Source of the DNA: Collinsella sp.
Lineage (GTDB): Bacteria; Actinomycetota; Coriobacteriia; Coriobacteriales; Coriobacteriaceae
Reading direction: 5' to 3'
Assembly: GCA_019414515.1 (NCBI GenBank)
Contig: DXLX01000036.1
Coordinates: forward strand, 1 to 64,000
Length of the DNA: 64,000 nucleotides
The translations under genes and the position numbers were made by a program. Shown piece by piece: positions 1 through 7,985 of this stretch (within the stretch, counting starts at the first letter, position 1; each line of letters starts with the position of its first letter). The notes beneath the pieces were generated by a model. It was not told where the DNA came from and searched no databases. It saw only the letters and a program-made list of their open reading frames with translations.

Positions 1-195
1 GCCCCAGCCCCCGGCACCGACGTGCCCCCGGTGATACGCTCGAGGGCGGACGACTGCACCGCCAGGCTCCACCGCCGCCGAGAGGCGCTGGCCGCGGCGG
101 GCAAGAGCGCGTGCAAGGCCAACGCCGCCGTGGCGCGCGAGCTCGCCTGCTGGGTCTGGGAGATCGGGTGCAGGTCCGAGGGGACCGTCCTCTAG
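1..195 (+). CDS. IS110-family transposase, C-terminal end only
   Basis: An open frame enters from the left edge of the window and stops at TAG 193-195, leaving the last 64 residues. The end of the protein has the pattern of IS110-family DEDD transposases: a basic stretch RLHRRREALAAAGKSACKA followed by VARELACWVW, matching the family's Arg/Lys-rich helix and its 'AVARELAGFIW' tail. The product would be a site-specific recombinase guided by an element-encoded RNA. Most of the protein lies outside the window, so activity cannot be judged. The structured stretch just downstream may belong to the same element. Confidence 0.6.
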   Translation, partial: APAPGTDVPPVIRSRADDCTARLHRRREALAAAGKSACKANAAVARELACWVWEIGCRSEGTVL

Positions 196-392
196 CGGCC
201 GGCGACAACCGACTCCCGCCGGGAGGGCCCGCGCCTCGACGCATCGCCGGCGCGAGTTCACGACCTTTTTGATGGGCAGCCCCCGGGCCGCGCCCGACAA
301 AAGACTGGATTCGTACGATAGCGCCGGACGGAGAATCGAAATGCGGTGGGGTGCGCGGACATACCGGGCTGACCGCCGGAAGCGCACCCGCA

Positions 393-456
393 AGAGCCCG
401 CGGATATTAGCTTGCCAGGCAAGCGTCGACTAAGCCATGCAGCGTGCGCGGGCTCT
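393..456. other. Nested stem-loop downstream of the IS110-type transposase
   Basis: An outer 10-bp stem pairs AGAGCCCGCG (393-402) with CGCGGGCTCT (447-456); inside it GCTTGCC and GGCAAGC pair around a single base (410-424). It lies about 200 bases past the transposase stop with no convincing gene around it. In the IS1111 subgroup of IS110 elements the noncoding guide RNA lies downstream of the transposase, so this could be part of such an RNA. That is inference; it may equally be an ordinary intergenic hairpin. Confidence 0.3.
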
Positions 457-470
457 CCCGACGGGAAACG

Positions 471-495
471 AAAAAGCCCGGTTTCAAACCGGGCT
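471..495 (-). terminator. Rho-independent terminator
   Basis: AGCCCGG and CCGGGCT pair around TTTCAAA, and the minus strand then runs into five T residues, the form of an intrinsic terminator for leftward transcription. A second hairpin with GGCCCGG/CCGGGCC arms follows at 541-574. No leftward gene feeding into it could be identified. Confidence 0.5.
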
Positions 496-547
496 CGAAC
501 GAACATGCCTATTGACAATGGCTTTCTCATATTAGATTTAGGCCCGG

Positions 548-930
548 TGACTTGAATCAGCGGTCATCCCGGGCCCATCAGAGCTCACAGAGCTCTTGGT
601 TGCTTTGGTCTCGCTCTTCACGGCGCTTATCGAACTTTCCGAGGCACTCAAGCAGCATTCGAAGCATAACAAGTCACTGCCATTAAGGCGCTGACCTCTT
701 GACCTAGCAACGGCGCTGCCCAGCTCTTCACCACTTGGGCTGCCGTCGACTTTATTCTATCCGCGAGCATCTGGTTTACCAAATGGATTTTCGGTAAAGG
801 AAGCACGGCACGCCCGCAAAACCACTACGCCCCAAGTGCCGCCATGGGGATCACCGCCACGCCGTCGTCGTGTGTGCAGGCAATGCTTCCCTTTCCAACC
901 ACAACCGCCAAAAACGCCGGCGCGGTATTC
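548..930. other. Non-coding or decayed stretch with a startless 50-codon frame
   Basis: No gene is supported here. A frame at 551-700 (+) reads ELTELLVALVSLFTALIEL then a lysine/histidine-rich tail and a TGA stop. It looks protein-like but has no ATG, GTG or TTG start and no ribosome binding site, so it is probably a remnant. From 700 to 930 nothing recognisable is seen. Confidence 0.2.
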
Positions 931-931
931 T

Positions 932-1227
932 AAGACGCGCTTTCCACTTGAAGCCATGTCGATTCTGGGACACAGTTTCCGCTTGAAGCCCATCCGGAAA
1001 GCACGTCCCATTCCGAGGCTTGAATCCGGGACGCAGTTTCCACTTGAGCTCCTGACGGGAAAGCACGTCCCACTCTGAAGCTCGATTCCGGAATACAGCT
1101 TCCGCCAGAGACCTCAACCGGAAACGGCATCCCACTCTGGAGCCAGAATCCGGGACGCATCTTCCTCTTGAGGGCCGATCCGGAAAGTGCGTCCCAGTCT
1201 GAGCGCTCATTCCGGGATGCAATTTCC
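932..1227. repeat. 62-bp-period palindromic repeat, cluster A
   Basis: Left arms of the form GGAAAGCACGTCCC start at 996, 1058, 1120 and 1182, exactly 62 bases apart, each followed after about 18 bases by a right arm such as GGGACGCAGTTTCC. Two incomplete copies precede them: right-arm remnants ending at 944 and 980. Arms pair as GGAAA/TTTCC and GTCCC/GGGAC with about three mismatched bases between, so each unit can form a hairpin of about 45 bases; hairpins are separated by roughly 16 bases resembling GCTTGAGCCC. Related clusters lie at 2815-2983 and 4353-4583. Confidence 0.85.
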
Positions 1228-1282
1228 GCTGGCAGCCAGTACGACAACAGAGGGCCCCGTTCCAGCCATTCGAGGACAGGCT

Positions 1283-2689
1283 TTACCCCCGAGCAGCGTT
1301 ATCCCGCTCGCACATCTCGGCAAACGAAATCAGCTTGGCATCTCCCCTGCTCGCCGCAGCTTCCTGACATCCTTGCGTAAAGCCTCGCTTCGAGAAGATC
1401 GCATAGCTTTTGTGCTGCCGCCTAAAGAGCTCGCTTCGATGCACGAGCTTTTGCAGCACGTCTTCGCCCACCGGTTCATTGCGCCATTTGCATTCCGCAA
1501 ACAGCGCAGTGCCCTCGCCATCGTCAACAATCAAGTCGATTTCTTCCTGCGTATGCGTGCGATTATCCGTCCCCCACCAGCGCCCAACGCTTGCCGGAAC
1601 CACATCAAGCTGGCCCGCCCGCGCGAGTTCGTACACGTATTGTCTGCATATAAGCTCAAAGACCGTACCCATGCAATCCGATACGTGCGGCTCAATGCAC
1701 TCATACGCCATCTCGGCCATATCGTTTTGAATCAGCCCGATGTTCTGCGGAACAAACTTGTACCAGAACCTAAACATCTGATCGCTCAGCAGATACACGG
1801 CTCGCTTATTGCTCGTCTCGTTTAGGGGCAGCTCGCGCTCGACAATCCCAAGCGACGCCAGCTTATCCACATAGCTCTTTACGTTGCTCGCAGGGATTCC
1901 CGTAGAGCTCGCAATCTCCGAGATCTTCGAGCGCCCCTGGGCAATTGCTTGCACGATCGCATCATATTGCTCGGGATTGCGGCACTCCTGCAATAGCAGG
2001 TTACTCGGCTCCTCAAAGAGATAGCCCGTAGGAGTAAGAAAAAGACGTTTGATGTTGTCCTTGAGCGGTGCGGCAGGATCGACTTTCTCGATATATGCAG
2101 GAATGCCACCTGTCATGCCATAGCAAACTGCAGCGTCTTCGCGACCCATGCTCTGCCACAACCCGAGGGTCGTCGTAAAATCGAGCGGCATGATCTTAAA
2201 CTGGGCCGTACGCCTACCGTATAGTGGGCTCTCGTAGCCCAACACCTGTTCCTCCATAAACGAAAGAGACGAGCCGCATAGGATCAGCATTAGCCTGGTC
2301 TCTTTGTATAAGTGGTCGATCTTGTCTTGCAGCAACGAGCTGATCTCGGGATTCGATTGGGCGAGATAGGGATACTCGTCAATCACGACAATCAAACGCT
2401 CCGTTCGAGCCATGGTGACCAATGCATCGAACGCCTCGTCAAAACTACGAAACGACACGCCTGCAGCACCAACCGAGCCTGCAAGTATCGCCTGGCTAAA
2501 GCCGTGCAGGTTTGCCTCCGCATTGGTACGACGAGCTTGAAAGTAAATAGCCTTCTTGCCTTGGATGAACTCTGTGATAAGGCGCGTTTTACCCACACGA
2601 CGGCGGCCGTAAATCACAGGCATCTCAAAGGAGTCCGTGCCATACAGTCGATTGAGCTCGGACATTTCCACTGTTCTTCCGATAAACAT
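1283..2689 (-). CDS. DUF234-type ATP-binding protein (AAA ATPase with PD-(D/E)XK-like C-terminal domain)
   Basis: A 468-residue protein with an N-terminal P-loop ATPase: Walker A GRRRVGKT at residues 28-35 and Walker B LIVVIDEYPYL at about 99-109. A winged-helix-like part follows (SKISEIASSTGIPASNVKSY). Near the C-terminus, EEIDLIV...ALFAECKW at about 383-402 has the spacing of a PD-(D/E)XK nuclease core, typical of DUF234 proteins. The ATG is preceded by AAGGAAGG. The gene is flanked on both sides by clusters of the 62-bp repeat and its promoter region holds a long inverted repeat. The family is common in mobile and defence-rich regions, but no biochemical role is firmly established; a defence or element-maintenance role here is inference. 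Confidence 0.8.
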   Translation of the reverse strand: MFIGRTVEMSELNRLYGTDSFEMPVIYGRRRVGKTRLITEFIQGKKAIYFQARRTNAEANLHGFSQAILAGSVGAAGVSFRSFDEAFDALVTMARTERLIVVIDEYPYLAQSNPEISSLLQDKIDHLYKETRLMLILCGSSLSFMEEQVLGYESPLYGRRTAQFKIMPLDFTTTLGLWQSMGREDAAVCYGMTGGIPAYIEKVDPAAPLKDNIKRLFLTPTGYLFEEPSNLLLQECRNPEQYDAIVQAIAQGRSKISEIASSTGIPASNVKSYVDKLASLGIVERELPLNETSNKRAVYLLSDQMFRFWYKFVPQNIGLIQNDMAEMAYECIEPHVSDCMGTVFELICRQYVYELARAGQLDVVPASVGRWWGTDNRTHTQEEIDLIVDDGEGTALFAECKWRNEPVGEDVLQKLVHRSELFRRQHKSYAIFSKRGFTQGCQEAAASRGDAKLISFAEMCERDNAARG

Positions 2690-2710
2690 AGGGCCATCCT
2701 TCCTTTGCGT

Positions 2711-2754
2711 TATAGCTAGCTATATTATACCTTCCTATAATATATCTAGCTATA
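2711..2754. promoter_or_regulatory. 19-bp inverted repeat upstream of the ATPase gene
   Basis: TATAGCTAGCTATATTATA (2711-2729) and its near-perfect complement (2736-2754, 18 of 19 bases) are separated by six bases, starting 22 bases upstream of the ATG at 2689. The very AT-rich stretch contrasts with the GC-rich surroundings and could contain a -10 box overlapped by an operator. The cognate regulator is unknown. Confidence 0.65.
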
Positions 2755-2814
2755 ACGTGATTCGACAAGCGGCGCACGAAAAGGGGCGATACACCGCCGC
2801 ACGTGGACCGTTCC

Positions 2815-2983
2815 GGAAAATGTATCCCGTTCTGGAGCCAAAAACTGGGCCGTAGTTTCCGCCAAACATGCCATCCGGAAAGCGTGTCCCGTTCTGAGCC
2901 TGAATTCTGGGATGCACTTTCCGCTGAAGCTTCTACCGGAAAATGCATCCCATTCCGAGCGCTCATTCCGGGACACAGCTTCC
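2815..2983. repeat. 62-bp-period palindromic repeat, cluster B
   Basis: Three units with left arms starting at 2815, 2877 and 2938 (spacing 62 and 61), each with a right arm of the form GGGAYRCASYTTCC; the last right arm is 2970-2983. The central loop of the last unit contains GAGCGCTC, itself a perfect palindrome. The cluster lies between the divergent ATPase and AbiEi-like genes. Confidence 0.85.
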
Positions 2984-3203
2984 GCAGATACAATGCAACG
3001 ATCCGCCGCCCTTATCACATGCCTTCAAATATGCGATCCAGAAACACAAAACAGCAGATAGAATGCTCTTTTTCAAAAAAGTACACGTTCCGAAACTTAC
3101 CAAGACTTCATATCCAGCTACCGTTCACGGTCGCCGATTACCGCCCACCGATTCAAACAAGAAATATGTCGCCAAAAGCAGGTCATCTACCTGCATGGTT
3201 AGA

Positions 3204-3225
3204 TTTTGGTCAGCTTTTGGTCAGC
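3204..3225. promoter_or_regulatory. Tandem TTTTGGTCAGC pair upstream of the AbiEi-like gene
   Basis: TTTTGGTCAGC occurs twice in direct succession, 56 bases before the ATG at 3281. Direct half-sites spaced 11 bp lie on one face of the helix, as expected of an operator. AbiEi antitoxins of type IV systems repress their own promoters by binding repeats, which makes autoregulation an attractive but unproven reading. Confidence 0.35.
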
Positions 3226-3280
3226 TGAGCGGCAAGTTCCAGCTGATACGTTTTTGCCACCCAAAAGGAGGCGGTAGCTC

Positions 3281-4279
3281 ATGACCCATTGCAACGACCA
3301 GCTCATCGACCAACTGCTCACTCAAGCCGAACAAAAGGGGCGCTGTCTGATTCCCCCGAGCACGGCGATCCGAAAAGCGCTCCTTCGGCGCACCGGCGGC
3401 ACGGTTGTCTCGCCCATGCCGGGGTTGTTTGCGCGAAAAACGCGCTGGGATGAACTCAACCGAGCGCAACGCCATTGCGAGATTATCCGCGCCCTTGCGA
3501 TCATCCACCCCGATTGGACGTTCTGCTCGTTTTCGGCAGCTTGCCTGCTGGGGCTCGAGGTCTCGTGGCGACACCTGAACGTCGTGCATGTTTGCAGCTC
3601 GACAAAGCCGTCGGCTCGTCCGGGCGCACATATTCAGCGACACCAGATTGAGCCGGCCGGAGCAATACGCAGAGCCAGCATATCGGTAACGCCGCCCATC
3701 CAAACGGCCACAGATTGCCTGCTGCAAACTGGTTTTGCCGACGGCATGCCCATTGCCGATTCGGCGATCTCAAAGCTCGGCCTTGCGTCGAAACAGCTGA
3801 TGGAGGCCGTTGAGCAACGAGCGACTGCCCGCAATGGTCGCGCGATTCGCACCGCCCTCACAACGCTTCGATATGCCGACGCCCGCGCCGAGAGCGGTGG
3901 AGAATCAGTCGCCCGCGCCGTCATGATCGAGACCGGCTTCGCACCCGACCAACTGCAATACGAGCTGACGGACCCCTTCGATTCGACCGAGACTATGCGA
4001 ACGGACTTTGCCTGGGAGCGCCAGGCGCGGGAGCTCACGTTGGGAGAACTCGACGGGTTCGTCAAATATACCGACCAGGCCATGTTAGCCGGGCGCACCA
4101 CCGCCGAAGCACTCGTTGCCGAACGGCAACGCGAAGCGCACCTGTCGCTCTACGGCCATCCCTTGCTGCGCTTTACCATGAGTGAAGTCCGCTCGACAGG
4201 AGTGCTCGCAAAAAAGCTGCAGACAGCAGGCATCCGGCAGACCGCGCTGCCGACATGGCTCAACGACGTGGACCTGTAG
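3281..4279 (+). CDS. AbiEi-like protein with DUF559/Vsr-like C-terminal domain
   Basis: A 332-residue protein starting at an ATG preceded by AAAGGAGG. The first 100 residues (a short winged-helix-like segment with TGGTVVSPMPGLFARKTRWDEL) resemble the N-terminal region of AbiEi-type antitoxin proteins of actinobacteria. The C-terminus has RTDFAW, ELDGFVKY and later LLRFTMSEV, the pattern of DUF559/Vsr-like endonuclease folds (Asp, Glu and Lys at expected spacing). No AbiEii toxin gene follows; downstream lies a repeat cluster. It could be an orphan antitoxin, a regulator, or a nuclease of a small defence cassette. The family call is moderate; the function is unknown. Confidence 0.55.
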   Translation: MTHCNDQLIDQLLTQAEQKGRCLIPPSTAIRKALLRRTGGTVVSPMPGLFARKTRWDELNRAQRHCEIIRALAIIHPDWTFCSFSAACLLGLEVSWRHLNVVHVCSSTKPSARPGAHIQRHQIEPAGAIRRASISVTPPIQTATDCLLQTGFADGMPIADSAISKLGLASKQLMEAVEQRATARNGRAIRTALTTLRYADARAESGGESVARAVMIETGFAPDQLQYELTDPFDSTETMRTDFAWERQARELTLGELDGFVKYTDQAMLAGRTTAEALVAERQREAHLSLYGHPLLRFTMSEVRSTGVLAKKLQTAGIRQTALPTWLNDVDL

Positions 4280-4352
4280 GAGCTGCTAGGCCACGCATCG
4301 CCGGATCGCACCCCCCCTATTTGGGCCGCGTTTTCCCAACGACCACGCCAAC

Positions 4353-4583
4353 GGAAAGCGCGTCCTAGCCTGGACGCTCAAAACGGGATGCACTTTCCGG
4401 ATGGCGGGCCTAGCGGAAAGCGTATCCCGGAATCAGGTCTCGGAACGGGTCGTGCTTTCCGGTTGAGTCCTTCAGCGGAAACCGCATCCCGGAATAAACG
4501 CTCAAGCTGGGATGCACTTTCCAAGTGAGCGGTTAACGGAAAGCGCATCCCATTCTGAGCGCCGAATCCGGGACACAGTTTCC
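4353..4583. repeat. 62-bp-period palindromic repeat, cluster C
   Basis: Four units with left arms starting at 4353, 4415, 4477 and 4538 (spacing 62, 62, 61) and right arms such as GGGATGCACTTTCC; the last right arm is 4570-4583. Arms and period match clusters A and B. It fills most of the gap between the AbiEi-like gene and the terminator of the purine operon. Confidence 0.85.
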
Positions 4584-4608
4584 GCATGCGGAGGCGCTCC
4601 AAACAAAA

Positions 4609-4636
4609 GGCCCCGGCTCGCGATGGAGCTGGGGCC
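4609..4636 (-). terminator. Terminator of the purine operon
   Basis: GGCCCCGGCTC pairs with GAGCTGGGGCC around a short loop, followed on the minus strand by CTTTTGTTT. It lies 70 bases beyond the stop of the molybdenum hydroxylase gene and ends the leftward operon. Confidence 0.75.
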
Positions 4637-4705
4637 AAAGGCGCAGCGTATGTAGTTGATGCTGAGCGCGAACGGCCCGTTAGCAATGGCCGTACGCGCT
4701 CTACC

Positions 4706-7483
4706 CTAGCCGCGGTGACGGGCGCGGCTGTACGGCGTATCCACCATGGGCAGATCCGGACGCAGCTTGCCGTCAAACGCGCGATAGGCGTTCTGTACGG
4801 CGGGCGCCGTGGGAATCGTTGCGATCTCACCGATGCCCTTGCCGCCGTATGCCACGGGCAACAGCTCGTCCTTCTCCACGTAGATGGCGTGGATATTCGG
4901 AATCTCGGGCGCACGGAACAGCCCGAGCGTACCGTACCTTGCCTGGGGTACGCAGTCCTTGAGCGGCCAATCCTCGGTAAGCGCATAGCCCATACCCATG
5001 AGCACGCCGCCTTCGATCTGACCCTGGATGGAGATGGGGTTGACTACCTTGCCGGAATCGTGCGCGGCATAGACCTCGCTCACGCGGCCGTCATCATCCA
5101 AAATGACCACATGCGTGGCAAAGCCGTAGCAGATGTGGCTCTTGGGGTTGGGAACGTCGGCGCCCAGCTTGTCGGTCGGCTCCAGATACACGTAGCCAAA
5201 CTCGCATCCCTCGAGCGCCTTGATGGCGGTCGCGGGATCCTGGGGATGCATGCCCTGGCCGGCGACGAGTTCCTGTGCGCGCAGCTGATAGGCGCGACCG
5301 TCGTCGTACTCGATCTTGACACCGTCGCCATGCGCATTCACGGGAGCGGCGGGCGCAGACTTGCCGGCCTCGATGCCAACCATGGCATCACGCAGCAGGA
5401 AGGCGGCACCGCGCACGGCCTCGCCGGTCACGACCGTCTGACGCGAGCCAGACGTGGTGCCGGAGTCGGGAGCGTTCTCGGTGGAGCACTCGCCGTTGGC
5501 GATGCAGCGAAGCGGCAGGCCGCATGCCTCGGCAACGTCTTGCAAAAAGACGGTGTTGCAGCCCTGGCCGATGTCGGACGTGGCGGCATAGACCACTGCC
5601 ACGCCGTTCTCGATGCGGATCTTGCAGCGGCCGGCATCGGGCAGGCCAACGCCCACGCCGGCGTTCTTCATGGCGCAGGCGATACCGGCGTGTCCGGGAT
5701 GCGCATAGTAGGCATCCTTGACCTCGAGCAGCGTCTCTTTAAGCGCCGTGGAGCAGTCGGCAATCTGGCCGTTGGGCAAAACCTCGCCCGGCTCGATGGC
5801 GTTACGGTAGCGGATCTCCCACGGATCCAGGCCGACCTTCTCTGCCAGCAGGTCGATCAGGCTCTCGAGCGCAAACTCGGACTGGCAAACGCCAAAGCCG
5901 CGGTACGCACCGGCGGGCGGGTTGTTGGTGTAGTAGCCAAAGCCGCGAATGTCGGTATTCTGGTACTTGTAGGGGCCGACGGCATGCGTGCAGGCGCGCT
6001 CGAGCACCGGGCCGCACAGCGACGCGTAGGCGCCGGTGTCAAAGTTGATCTCGCAATCCAGGCCGGTAAAGTTGCCCTCGGCGTCGCAACCCAGTGTAAA
6101 GGTACCGTCCATGGCGTGGCGCTTGGGATGGAACGCGAGCGACTCGGCACGAGTGAGCTTGCACTTCACAGGACGCTGGAGCTTATATGCGGCAAGCGCG
6201 GCCAGGTGCTGGATGGACACGTCCTCCTTGCCGCCAAAGCCGCCGCCCACGAGCATGGTCTCGACGACCACGCGCTCGGGTTCGTTGTCCCAGCCAAACA
6301 TGTGGGCACACTCTTTGCGCGTGTCGTAGGCGCCCTGGTCGGTCGACTGCACCTTGACGCCGTTCTTGTACGGGAAGGCAACGGCACACTCGGGCTCCAA
6401 GAAGGCATGCTCGGTAAAGGGCGTGGTAAAGCGCTGCGTCACGGTGAACGCGCTTTCGGCCAGCGCCTTGGCGGCGTCGCCGCGCGTCACGTGGCGGCTC
6501 TGGCACACGTTGTCCTTGAGCTCCACCGTGTTGCCAAAGGCAAAGAAGCTGTCATGCAGGCGCGGAGCGTCGGCGGCCCTGGCCTCGACAATGTTGCGCA
6601 CGGGCTCCAGCGGCTCGTAGTCAATTTTTACGAGCTTCTTGGCCTTCTCGAGCGTCGCCTCGTCCTCGGCGACCACCAGCACGATGGCATCGCCCACGCA
6701 GCGGGTGATATCGCCCTGAGCGATCATGACGTCCCAGTCCTGGATAAGGTGGCCGACCTGGTTGACCGGCACGTCCTCGGCGCGCAGGATGCCCACCACA
6801 CCGGGCAGGGCCTCGGCCTTGGAGGTGTCGATGGAGAGCACGCGGGCGCGCGGATACTTGGAGCGCACGGCGCTGGCATAGGTCAGGCCCGGCTGATCGA
6901 GCTCGTCGATGTCGTCGGGATACTTGCCCTCGCCGAGCACCTTCTTGCGCACGTCAATACGAAAGGCGCGCTTGCCCACGCCGTAGTCATCGCCGCGCTC
7001 CAGGTCCTCGTCGATCTGCTTTTCGCCGCGGAGCACCGCAGCGGCCAGCGAGATGCCCTCGATAATCTTCTTGTAGCCGGTGCAACGGCAGACATTGCCG
7101 CGGATGGCGTACTTGATCTGCTCCTCGGTGGGCTCGGGGTCCTCGGCGATGAGCGCTGCACCCGCCATGACCATGCCGGGGATGCAAAAGCCGCACTGCA
7201 CGGCGCCCACGGCGCCAAAGGCGTACACGAAGGCCTCGCGCACGTCCTCGGGCAGGCCCTCGACGGTCACGATGTTGCGGCCGGCGGCAAGCGCGGTGGT
7301 CAGTACGCACGCCTTGACGGCCGCACCGTCCACGTGAATGGTGCAGGTACCGCAGGCGCCCTCGGAGCAGCCGTCCTTGGCGGAGTGAATGTGCAGGTCG
7401 TCGCGCAGGTAGCGCAGCAGCGGTTTGTTTTGGGTCGTCGTGCGCTCAACGCCGTTAACGGTAAAAGTGAATTCCTGTGCCAT
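4706..7483 (-). CDS. xdhD: XdhD-like molybdenum hydroxylase (xanthine/purine dehydrogenase with N-terminal 2Fe-2S domain)
   Basis: A 925-residue protein of the xanthine dehydrogenase family in the two-domain arrangement of E. coli XdhD. Residues 1-80 form a plant-type 2Fe-2S ferredoxin (C39, C44, C47, C59), followed by the all-helical second 2Fe-2S domain (CGFCIPGM and CRCTGYKKI). A hammerhead domain starts near 170 and the molybdopterin domain has GGGFGGKED, GAYRGFGV and the C-terminal GIGEIATIP with the catalytic glutamate. It should hydroxylate a purine such as hypoxanthine or xanthine, or act reductively on urate. It is last in the operon, 12 bases after the ferredoxin gene. No FAD-binding subunit gene is present, so electrons probably go to YgfK or the ferredoxin. 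The exact substrate cannot be told from sequence. Confidence 0.88.
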   Translation of the reverse strand: MAQEFTFTVNGVERTTTQNKPLLRYLRDDLHIHSAKDGCSEGACGTCTIHVDGAAVKACVLTTALAAGRNIVTVEGLPEDVREAFVYAFGAVGAVQCGFCIPGMVMAGAALIAEDPEPTEEQIKYAIRGNVCRCTGYKKIIEGISLAAAVLRGEKQIDEDLERGDDYGVGKRAFRIDVRKKVLGEGKYPDDIDELDQPGLTYASAVRSKYPRARVLSIDTSKAEALPGVVGILRAEDVPVNQVGHLIQDWDVMIAQGDITRCVGDAIVLVVAEDEATLEKAKKLVKIDYEPLEPVRNIVEARAADAPRLHDSFFAFGNTVELKDNVCQSRHVTRGDAAKALAESAFTVTQRFTTPFTEHAFLEPECAVAFPYKNGVKVQSTDQGAYDTRKECAHMFGWDNEPERVVVETMLVGGGFGGKEDVSIQHLAALAAYKLQRPVKCKLTRAESLAFHPKRHAMDGTFTLGCDAEGNFTGLDCEINFDTGAYASLCGPVLERACTHAVGPYKYQNTDIRGFGYYTNNPPAGAYRGFGVCQSEFALESLIDLLAEKVGLDPWEIRYRNAIEPGEVLPNGQIADCSTALKETLLEVKDAYYAHPGHAGIACAMKNAGVGVGLPDAGRCKIRIENGVAVVYAATSDIGQGCNTVFLQDVAEACGLPLRCIANGECSTENAPDSGTTSGSRQTVVTGEAVRGAAFLLRDAMVGIEAGKSAPAAPVNAHGDGVKIEYDDGRAYQLRAQELVAGQGMHPQDPATAIKALEGCEFGYVYLEPTDKLGADVPNPKSHICYGFATHVVILDDDGRVSEVYAAHDSGKVVNPISIQGQIEGGVLMGMGYALTEDWPLKDCVPQARYGTLGLFRAPEIPNIHAIYVEKDELLPVAYGGKGIGEIATIPTAPAVQNAYRAFDGKLRPDLPMVDTPYSRARHRG

Positions 7484-7495
7484 GGTGATTCCCTT

Positions 7496-7975
7496 CTACA
7501 CGCCGGCGGCGATGCCGGTGCGGTCGTGGATAGCGCCATGCGGGCAGACAACGGCGCACATGCCACACGACAGGCAGTCCGCGCCGTCGATATGGGCGCA
7601 GTTGTCCTCGATGCGGATAGCGCCGGCGGGGCACTTTTTGGCGCACATGCCGCAACCGATGCAGCTCGTGTCGCAGATCTTGCGGGCGATGGCGCCCTTA
7701 TCGGTGTTGTTGCAGCGCACCAGGATATTCTGGTAGCCGGGGACGAAGGCGATCACGCGCTGCGGGCACGCCATGCCGCACAGGCCACAACCCGTGCACT
7801 TTGAGCGATCAACGCGGGCGATGCCATCGACCAGTGCAATGGCGCCGTGGGGGCAGGCCGTGACGCAGGCGCCACAGCCAATGCAGCCTTCACTGCAGCG
7901 GGCGTCGCCGCCTGCGGAGGCACAACCGCTTCCGCAGGCAACGTAGGCCACGTTATGTTGAATGGATTTGGCCAT
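7496..7975 (-). CDS. RnfB-like polyferredoxin (four 4Fe-4S motifs)
   Basis: A 159-residue cytoplasmic protein with four CxxCxxCxxxCP motifs: CIGCGACVTACP, CTGCGLCGMACP, CIGCGMCAKKCP and CLSCGMCAVVCP, plus further cysteines near the N-terminus (ACGSGCASAGGDARC). The order and spacing, including the central LVRCNNTDKG segment, closely follow the C-terminal ferredoxin domain of RnfB, but the RnfB membrane anchor is missing and no rnf genes are nearby. It lies between the YgfK-like and XdhD-like genes with gaps of about 10 bases, so it is probably the electron carrier between them, in the role of YgfS in E. coli. RnfB-like descent is a pattern match, not a tree. Confidence 0.8.
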   Translation of the reverse strand: MAKSIQHNVAYVACGSGCASAGGDARCSEGCIGCGACVTACPHGAIALVDGIARVDRSKCTGCGLCGMACPQRVIAFVPGYQNILVRCNNTDKGAIARKICDTSCIGCGMCAKKCPAGAIRIEDNCAHIDGADCLSCGMCAVVCPHGAIHDRTGIAAGV

Positions 7976-7985
7976 AAGGGGTCCC

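Noticed and set aside
836..1247. Overlapping frames through repeat clusters A, B and C that look like repeated proteins
   Set aside because: The 62-bp period shifts the frame at each unit, and similar frames occur on both strands, so the pattern is a translated palindrome and not a gene.
932..4583. CRISPR array
   Set aside because: The units are tandem with related sequence throughout; there are no unique spacers of constant length and no cas genes.
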